Assembly: GCF_014839805.1 (NCBI RefSeq)
Contig: NC_051116.1
Location: forward strand, 6,739,556-6,803,555
Length of the DNA: 64,000 nt
Source of the DNA: Manduca sexta
Lineage: Eukaryota > Arthropoda > Insecta > Lepidoptera > Sphingidae
Reading direction: 5' to 3'
Below, one piece after another: positions 56,546 through 64,000 of the stretch. The translations under genes and the position numbers were made by a program. The first letter of the stretch is position 1, and each line of letters opens with the position of its first letter. The notes beneath the pieces were generated by a model. That model had not been told where the DNA came from and did no database searches. It saw only the letters and a list, made by a program, of their open reading frames with translations.

Positions 56546-57414
56546 ATGTATAAGACAATTACCTCAGTTTATTGGAACTTCAAACAATAAATTAAACAAT
56601 ATTGCGTTGCTCTGAAACCAAAAACATTTTATTTAGTTCTTAGGTAAATGGCCTAGTCCGGTCAATTTAGACATTGACCCTTGCAAAAATTCCCAGAAAG
56701 CTGAAAATTTGCATAGATGTTAGGGATACCATTGTTATGAAATTGTGAAAAGTCCCCATCGATCCCATGTCTGCAAAAAAAATTATTCAAAGTCAAAGGT
56801 TGCAAAAATGTGTTTTTCGAATTTTTCAGCGAAACGGTTAGTTTTATGAAAAAATATGTCAGACAAAAATTGTAGATCATGCAATTATCTAAAAAATTCT
56901 CCTTACACTGTTTTTCATAACACTAACCATTTTTGAGAAAAAACTTTACAGAACTTTCTTACGCTGTATTCTCCATAATAAGCATGACTAAAGCCCTGGT
57001 TTCCTAGAATAGCGGTAACGTGAAATGACGGACGCAATATTTGGAAGCAAAGAGGCGGCCATTTTTACGGTGACATGTGTAAAGTTCCATCACCTTTACG
57101 GCCAACGAGTCGTATCTGATACAGGAGAGCAAAAGACGACCGTGATAAGTATAGCATTAATAATTTACTTGTAGTGTGAGCTATCATAAGAAGAGGAAAA
57201 TAGTTGTATGGAGAAAGATGATTTTATCAAAGCTGGTACAGAAGTTGTATTTGAGATTTTAGTACGTCGCCGTCTACAAAGCAATGATGAGAAATTCAGA
57301 AAATAGTTTCGCCAAATACCAGTATTATTTGATTACGAAAAAAGATGATTTGAGTTAAAAACCATTCAACAGGCACAAAAATCCAATAAGCTCAGAAATA
57401 AAACCTATGTATAC
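56546..57414. other. No recognised gene
   Basis: AT-rich sequence with no long frame, splice pattern or known repeat that I can support. Confidence 0.35.
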
Positions 57415-57864
57415 TTGTTAAGTAGATTCCTAAATCAATACAATAATATTTCAATTTATGCTTTATTTATTCAACATTATTTATTTTTAACAGATAATAC
57501 ATACATACATACATACGTTCGCGAATTTAATTATATAATTTATTACACACAGCTCCACAATATAAGCGCAAATACATTTAGATATTGTAAACGGTACCGC
57601 GACGGAACTCGGGTGATGCGTGTACGCGTGTGGGAAGGGCCGATAGCAGACTGGCGGCGCATCCCCGAGCCGCTATGTGGCCGTCCATTGGCCGACCGGT
57701 ACCGCGAGGCCATAGGTACAACGCTTCGCGCATGCGCGCTGATTGCTCGGCGCGTTTTAAGATTCGTACACGTTATACATTCTATTTTTTTTATTAGCTT
57801 GGGTTGTATCTATGTATGTAACGGAATCTTTGAGCTCAATATTCACCAATTTCCAGAAATCTGA
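57415..57864 (+). other. 149-codon ORF over a GC-rich island, unrecognised
   Basis: The central part (57580-57775) is GC- and CpG-rich in an AT-rich setting and encodes WRRIPEPLCGRPLADRYREA; GGTACCGCGA occurs twice, 104 bp apart. The flanking codons are AT-rich and low-complexity. It could be a regulatory island, a fragment of an LTR or a chance frame. No family recognised. Confidence 0.25.
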
Positions 57865-58396
57865 TTAATTTGAAACTTTACACACGTATCAAGGACCGGT
57901 GCTTGATATAGTATGTATTATAATCATTCTATTGGCTATTATCTATAAGAGGAGAATTATGAAAACGAAGTAAAATGCACCCCACGCTTTTTACTCTGAG
58001 TAAAATTATTCTGTTAATAACTTCAAGTTTATTATAATTTTATTTTGAGGTACTTAACTATGATTGATCCTTCAACCTTCTACTACTGTAATATAAATTC
58101 TTTGTACTTAGAAATTATTTTCTCCTTTTTAGTTCGGTTAGAAATAAAAGCGTGTTTTTATTAGTGTCTAAAAGTTGGGCTCCTTTAAATTACACACTCT
58201 CATGTTAGGTATTTTACGAAAACACTATATTCTTTTCCAAGAATGTGAATCATATTGACTTGTTAAAAACTGTAATGAAACGCAACTATGTAAAATTATT
58301 GAATTATTTACTAATAAAGACTTACATATTTTTCATTAAGCATAACCAAAATTTAATAACAATACACTTGAAATCGATATTCGCTTTAAAGTCTTA

Positions 58397-58656
58397 CCCC
58401 CTTATTCATAGACGTTTTTTATATAAGGACGGAGTAAAGCTGTGATAACAAGTCTGTTTCTCAGTGCTGACGGCATGACAGCCCTCGCAGTGCGTAGACA
58501 TAGGGCCGTTGTGATTGGCTTATATTGAGATACAACAATATTAGCCAATCATAAAGGCCCTATGTCTGTTTCTTAGTGCCGTTGGGCACTGAAAAACAGA
58601 CTTGTTATCACAGCTTTACTCCGTCCTTAAATAAAAAACGTTTATGAATAAGGGGG
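58397..58656. mobile_element. 260 bp hairpin MITE, PIF/Harbinger type
   Basis: Terminal repeats of about 63 bp start CCCCCTTATTCATAGACG and end CGTTTATGAATAAGGGGG. A TTA duplication flanks it (58394-58396 and 58657-58659). Inner segments GACATAGGGCC/GGCCCTATGTC pair as well, so nearly the whole element folds into one hairpin. A 3 bp TWA-type duplication fits PIF/Harbinger. Confidence 0.9.
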
Positions 58657-58679
58657 TTAATTTATAAAGTTGTTATATT

Positions 58680-59470
58680 GACTACTTAAAGCATGGAAGA
58701 GAGGCTGTCATTTTTTTATATAAAAAGCAGGTATCAGACAGCGCTCGGCTCAGTCTGGTTTGTGCAGTACTAAAGTGAACAAATATAAGTGTAGTTGTAT
58801 ACCTACACTTATATTGTGGAACCAGTGCATACACACACGGAAGCGACGATAGTGCCTGTTCACGGTGCAGATATTAATTCGGGATTGTTAACAGGTAACA
58901 ATTTATATTTAACGATTCTACCCCAATAGTTTACCGCCCGTACAGAATGAGTCATACAGAAAGATTTACTGTACGAAACATGGTTAAAGAGTTAAAAGAA
59001 AATAATATTTTTGAGGAGTCTGACTCTGCATATGCTAGCCCGATTCTACTAGTGACAAAAAAGACTGGTGGTTATTGCCTTTGCGTGGATTACCGAGCAC
59101 TAAATAGAAAGTTAGTTAAAGATTTATATCCTTTGCCTAGAATAGATGACCAAATAGATCTACTTAATGGAAGTAAATATTTTATAACCCTTGATATGTC
59201 AAGTGGTTATTATCAGATACCCATAAAAAAGAGCTGTAAGCACCTAACTTCATTTGTTACTCCCAAGGGACTTTATCAATTTTGTAGAACCCCATTTGGA
59301 CTAGCAAATTGTCCTGCAGTCTTCCAACGAACGATTAATAAGATGTTAGGAAAGTTGGTGGATATATATATGGGTGAAACTTGAACAAACTTATATTCTA
59401 TTAAAAGAAGCTAGACTTACTCTTAATGTCAGTAAATATAGATTTATCTATATAACTTCAACACAATATT
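58680..59470 (+). pseudogene. gypsy reverse-transcriptase fragment with deleted catalytic box
   Basis: 58947-59384 encodes RT start motifs VKELKENNIFEESDSAYASP, CVDYRALNRKLVKDLYPLPR, FITLDMSSGYYQIPI and FCRTPFGLANCPAVFQRTIN, then VDIYMGE and a stop. The next residues in another frame (LEQTYILLKEARLTLNVSKY) are what normally follows the YMDD box after a short linker, so the DD and the linker were deleted around 59374. An LTR-like TATA segment lies upstream (tatataaaaagcagg at 58719). Inactive. Confidence 0.82.
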
Positions 59471-60388
59471 ATCAGCTATTCTTACAATAAGAGAGGTTAG
59501 AAATAATAACAAGTCGTCTGACACAATTTCAAGCGAGTTGCCACAATATCTGATGATTGTTATTAAATGGTAAAATATTAAAGTTCTCTTTTTGTTGTAA
59601 TATGACAACTGAATCATAATTTAATTTTTCCATTTTATTAATACAATTATAAACAAAACAACGCATACTTTTTAAATTTTATTCTAGTTTCCAATAAATT
59701 ACATATCTATTTTCTCATAAGCATGTTAAAATATTTATTGCATTAAGTGGCAATATCGCCTTATTTTTACTTATTTTACAATTTATTTCCGTAATTTGAA
59801 TTCCGGTTGAAAATTTTCAAATTTCCCATTGCAGTTTGTGTGCGATAAGTTCGATTACGATTTCCTAAATAATTAAAGAACTTTGCTTATTCAAACGGAC
59901 CACCGCTGCCTTCTTACTAATTCACCCCCGGCTTTGTTATTTGTTTTGCACGCGATAAGGAACTGATAAAATATTTGGACAAAATGTCTCATGTTATCTT
60001 GGTTGTGCGATTGATGGTAAATGACATTTATATTTTTATAAAAATAATATCGATAGTACTCATTAAAATCGTACATAATATTTACTTAGTCACCGCGATG
60101 GCGAAATCTGCTCATTTAAATAGTCTTTTTTAAATTTCGTGTGTTAATCTGCATAAATTAAAATTATTCGTTTTTAATTTTTTTTTTTAAACTATGAAAA
60201 ATCTGTTGGTAGACAAGATTGTCGTTATTACGTCATCTTGGTTTAATTTACTTATTTTAGTTTGACTATTGAATAAACAAATATCAGAGCTGTATCTCTA
60301 ATGGACTAATTCCTTGCATTTGTATTGTGTTATAAATACATGGCATCATTTATTATTTATTATATTTTAATAAATTATTGTATTATTT
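59471..60388. other. AT-rich, no gene seen
   Basis: No supported ORF, repeat or signal. Confidence 0.4.
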
Positions 60389-60394
60389 TTCAGG

Positions 60395-60606
60395 ACCATT
60401 ACATTATGTCCCTAAAGCAACTAGTTATAGATGGAAATCCTGGCAGGACAAAAGGTTTCAAGTTTGAATTAAAGTTCTCGATAAAACTCTTAACAGAGGA
60501 CAAGAATATACATAAAAAACTTGCGGTACACATATACATAAGCACTTTGAGAGCTGTTATAAATTATATATTGGTGCTTTATGTAGAACTACATTTCCCA
60601 CTTTGA
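60395..60606 (+). CDS. Possible last exon of an unrecognised gene
   Basis: A good acceptor (tattatttttcag ending at 60393) precedes an open frame of 70 codons to a TGA. It reads DHYIMSLKQLVIDGNPGRTK, then GFKFELKFSIKLLTEDKN. The composition is protein-like, but I do not recognise the family and no upstream exon was identified. It could equally be a decayed fragment. Confidence 0.3.
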
Positions 60607-61345
60607 ATCTAGGTAAGATGTTATCCACATGTTGCGCCAAGAAATTTACAGGTTGAACTGATTCAAATACTTATATATTATATATCTCCTTAAAAGTGCT
60701 TAGACTAGATGTTGTACCCTAGATATATCACACTGACGGCATACGATATATCACACTGATATATCAAATGCATAATGAATTCGCTGTAAATTCGCGGCGG
60801 GCGTGCAGCGAACAAGCCGTGGGTGCGTAGCGTTCACACAGCGGGCTCACAGTTGGCTACGCATTTTGGACAGTTAGTAATAGAGTGAATTCAGATGAGG
60901 AAACATTTCTATTAGCTTTGTTAATTGGAAAAAGTAACTAAAAAAAGGGATATTGCCGTGGTTACATGACACCGTATTAAAAAAAGTATGTAAGTTGGGA
61001 CTAAAAGTACAGGCGACAGCACAACAGCAGCCTGAGTGCTTACTAATATAATTTTATTTAATTTTTTTATAATGTGTGTATAATATATGTGTGCTAAGCG
61101 AATTTGGCACACGGACAAAGTTGCAATAATATAAGATAGGCTGGGTGCTTTTTATCCCCTGGATAGTATTTTAATTGTGAATCTGAATATAAAATAGACA
61201 GTGCTATGCATCGATACTGTTATTTAGGCATTTTTCTAGCGGGAAGGGCTTTTAACGTGCGTGACACTACGAGAAAATCTTCTCTAAAGATCTCGGCTTT
61301 CACTTTTCTGTCCGTTCATGTCTCTCATATCGAATTATGTTACAG
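60607..61345. other. No gene seen; one GC-rich patch
   Basis: 60780-60870 is locally GC-rich with CGAACAAGCCGTGGGTGCGT. Otherwise AT-rich without a supported feature. Confidence 0.35.
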
Positions 61346-63121
61346 AACATTACACCGGATATTCATTTCATGAAAACATGGATTTAATGGCCGAAAGAAG
61401 CACATATCTCACCGGTAATGCTATATACATATATTACTTAAAGTTGTGAAAATGTTTACTTAAACTTTTTAAAATTTAGGATGTTAATTTTGACAAATCA
61501 CACTAATGATGAGGCTAAGGTATAATCGTTATTGAACGTATTCGATTATCGATTACCATTTTTATAAAACTTGATATCGATAGTTGCATAATTATTTGGT
61601 ATGTTCAGATGATATAAATATTTTTTTTATTGAATTATCTATGTATTATTGGTAAGCCATTTTCATTTATGTTTTTTTTTAAACCCTACACCACTTGCAG
61701 TTATCATTGTGTTAACTATTTAAAATCGTGAAAACATGAGATATATTAATTATAGATTTTTTACCAATAAATGTGATAAATTACAAACAACTCGAATATT
61801 TGCAAAAATAATATAATTAAATCTAAATGCAAATTTTTATATTATCGATTTATTTTATTTCAATGGCGATTTGCGATAGTCCGTGATTGTTCATTATGAT
61901 AATGAGTGGTACTTCAAAATAAAATATGATATTACCTGTAGTAAATTTTACCGAAAAAAAATACGAAACTTCATGTGAAGGAGCTGTCAAAATTACCATC
62001 CTATATTTGATAACGAATAGTTACTAATTAGAATTGGGTAGGACATGACATGAAAAAGAGTTTGTAAGAGTAACCTCATTTTAACATTGAGCCGGTACAA
62101 TGTCCTACTTCAAATTAGGCGAGGCGTACTGAGGCGAGGCGCTTTAATGTGCGCCTTACAGTATTTTGTAATGATAACACTCAAAATACTTTCCTCTGAC
62201 TCGCGACTCGAAACGCAGTACCATAATATTCATTGTAAAATAACGTCCTATTGTAATTGTCTACTTCTCTGTCCTCGTCCTATAGTTAACCACGGAGAAT
62301 GAGTAACGCAACTGCCGCGACATAAAGTTTAAAGTAGTACAATATATAATTTTGAGCCACTCTTCCTTTTTGACGTTATGTACGGGACAAATGTACCGCT
62401 TCTTATATGTCCTACTCAACAAGTTACTTTTCCTTGCTCGAACAGTAATATTCATTAATGTTTTATTTTTCAGATATTACTAAAGTATTTTCGGACCATA
62501 TCTACTGCCTTACAAGTAGGTCCCGAAGACACGCGGTATACAATACTCAAATTGGTTTATTCCAAAAAAATATAAAACATTTACGAAAGCGAAGGGAAGA
62601 CGATTTTCACCAGAGGAAAAAAAATTGTCATTGTCTTTATTAAAAAAAAACGTCCTAAATGTTACAAACTTTTATGCAAGTATTTTACTCTACCATCATC
62701 AAGAACTGTAAAACGAGTACTAAGCCAAATTAATATAATCGCAGGAATAAATCCTATAATTTTCCACTGTTGGAAATAAAGGAAAAAGATTGTTTTTGCT
62801 CTGGTCTTTTGTCTGTGTCATATGATCCATACAAAGATACAAGAGTTTGCTTCACATTAAAAATGCTCTTTTTCTAACTACGCTTTGGTTTTTATAATAA
62901 AAGGCATAAAAAATATTTTAATCAGCCAATAGCATATTATTTCACAAATGGACTTAATAAGATAGAGCTAAAAATATTAATACGAACTGTCTTGGAAGAT
63001 GCCATTGATGCTGGGTTTAACGTAATCAACACAACATGCGACCAGGCACCCGTTAATGTCGGTCCCATAACAGAGTTGGTTAAAGAAAGATGTAACTAAA
63101 GCTGTATATTTACGGAAAGGA
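61346..63121 (+). pseudogene. P-element/THAP9-like transposase relic
   Basis: A possible small exon (61346-61414, cag acceptor and gtaatg donor) joins in phase to 62474. The region after it gives a basic coiled segment (SRRHAVYNTQIGLFQKNIKH), then, across frameshifts, RRFSPEEKKLSLSLLKK, RPKCYKLLCKYFTLPSSRTV, IIAGINPIIFHC, FCSGLLSVSYDPYKDTR, and an RNase H-like stretch with NQPIAYYFTNGLNKIELKIL and INTTCDQAPVNVG. The order and motifs, notably PIAYYF and the CDQ aspartate, match P-type transposases of the THAP9 group. At least four frameshifts or stops make it non-functional. No terminal repeats were found, and the tail after VGPITELVKERCN is absent. Confidence 0.72.
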
Positions 63122-64000
63122 AAAGACTGGTAACATGACATAATACGCGTTAAAGGACAAATAACAACCCCGTTATGAGCTGTTGCGGCTGAACATTTAA
63201 CGGCAAGAGCAGAATTCCAGCAGAATGTCGTCAGTTAGTAGATTTCACACTTTTACTTAACAATTTATTTAATTCATTGAACGGGTGTAGCGATTTTTAT
63301 TTATTGTAAACTATTATTTATTAGTTTATTATTATTTATACAGATATTTTTTTATCTTTCACGTTCATATTTAAATGGTAAAAGGTGCTGCCCTTGATGT
63401 CCCATCTTAAAAATAGAATATGTATCTACAAAAATGATTAGCAGTCTCATAAGATTTTTACTGATATATCCTTCATGGACAACACCTTCAGCGTAAAATT
63501 AACATTTCAAAATGTTAACGTGCCTTAAACAAAAATATAATTTCTTAATTTTTCTACTCTGAGTACGATTATGTATTTTTCATATTTTTGAATACTTAAT
63601 TTCAAAGAAACAAAAAAATAAAAATCCGAGAAATTCTTGATGACGTCACACATACAGTTGAATAAAGTTGTTCCTTGGTCCACCTTTCTTTTTATTAAAA
63701 AAACTAAGACATCGTCATTTATCAATGTCAAAAGATAATATTATTATGCCGGCGCCACAGATAACAAAAATATTTGAACTCATGTGTGGCACGGGAATTT
63801 TCGTATTTGTGCAAAGTTTGTTTAAATGTTTACGTATTATCTTGTCATTCGGTATCGATTTTACGACCACACATCAAGCGTTCAAAGTTATCGAGTTGCT
63901 TGAATGAGAACTGATTATATATGGAAACCTAAAAGTAAAAGCCATAAAAATTTTAATTTGGCCAGTGTCTGTAATAGAATACAAATACGCAAATACCCGT
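63122..64000. other. AT-rich end of window, no supported gene
   Basis: A 79-codon frame at 63668-63907 (starts MFLGPPFFLLKKLRHRHL) has no recognisable motif. The rest is AT-rich. Nothing else can be supported. Confidence 0.35.

Noticed and set aside
1..64000. CRISPR arrays, operons or bacterial genes
   Set aside because: No regularly spaced repeats and no prokaryotic gene organisation; intron signals and element types are those of an insect genome.

Overview
The window looks like a transposon-dense stretch of a lepidopteran (moth or butterfly) nuclear genome. It carries tRNA-derived SINEs and dispersed repeat families of the kind common in Lepidoptera, Pao/BEL, copia and gypsy LTR elements, several LINE clades, MITEs, and spliced exons with GT/AG borders. 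No bacterial, organellar or viral gene set is seen. A sex-limited or other low-recombination region would fit the palindrome and nested elements, but this is inference only.

Host-type coding signal is almost entirely one small multicopy gene family that long ORFs do not reveal. Copies A (11261-12977, minus) and B (31554-33834, minus) each have four exons of exactly 44, 147, 151 and 60 nt. All splice phases agree, and each copy encodes a predicted 133-residue secreted proline-rich protein beginning with a signal peptide. Copy C (56102 down to 46804, minus) keeps the first three exon lengths, has a 5.1 kb second intron, and uses two different downstream exons (25 and 90 nt). Copy D (784-4156, plus) is an inverted duplicate of exons 3-5 of copy C. 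I do not recognise the protein.

Two large rearrangements organise the window. An inverted repeat pairs about 150-6556 with about 46000-50257 around a 39 kb spacer; its arms carry copies D and C(3-5). A direct duplication pairs 9222-13382 with 24561-34287; each unit carries the same truncated Pao protease region followed by gene copy A or B. A BEL element (13383-24443) sits exactly between the two units and has no matching target-site duplication.

Layout: 1-6556 left palindrome arm with SINE, LINE and R1-type insertions; 6560-10205 decayed Pao element; 10206-13382 unit A; 13383-24443 BEL with a near-intact copia (14048-18446) and a 457 bp hAT-type MITE in its left LTR; 24561-34287 unit B, enlarged by a LINE that contains a gypsy fragment, a 780 bp solo LTR and a small MITE; 34300-40100 LINE fragments and a SINE; 40381-44690 an AT-rich block bounded by 19 bp inverted repeats; 46000-50257 right palindrome arm; 50258-56600 the long introns and first exons of copy C, with R1 and LINE fragments and a 751 bp MITE; 56600-64000 AT-rich DNA with a 260 bp hairpin MITE, a gypsy RT fragment and a P-element-like transposase relic.
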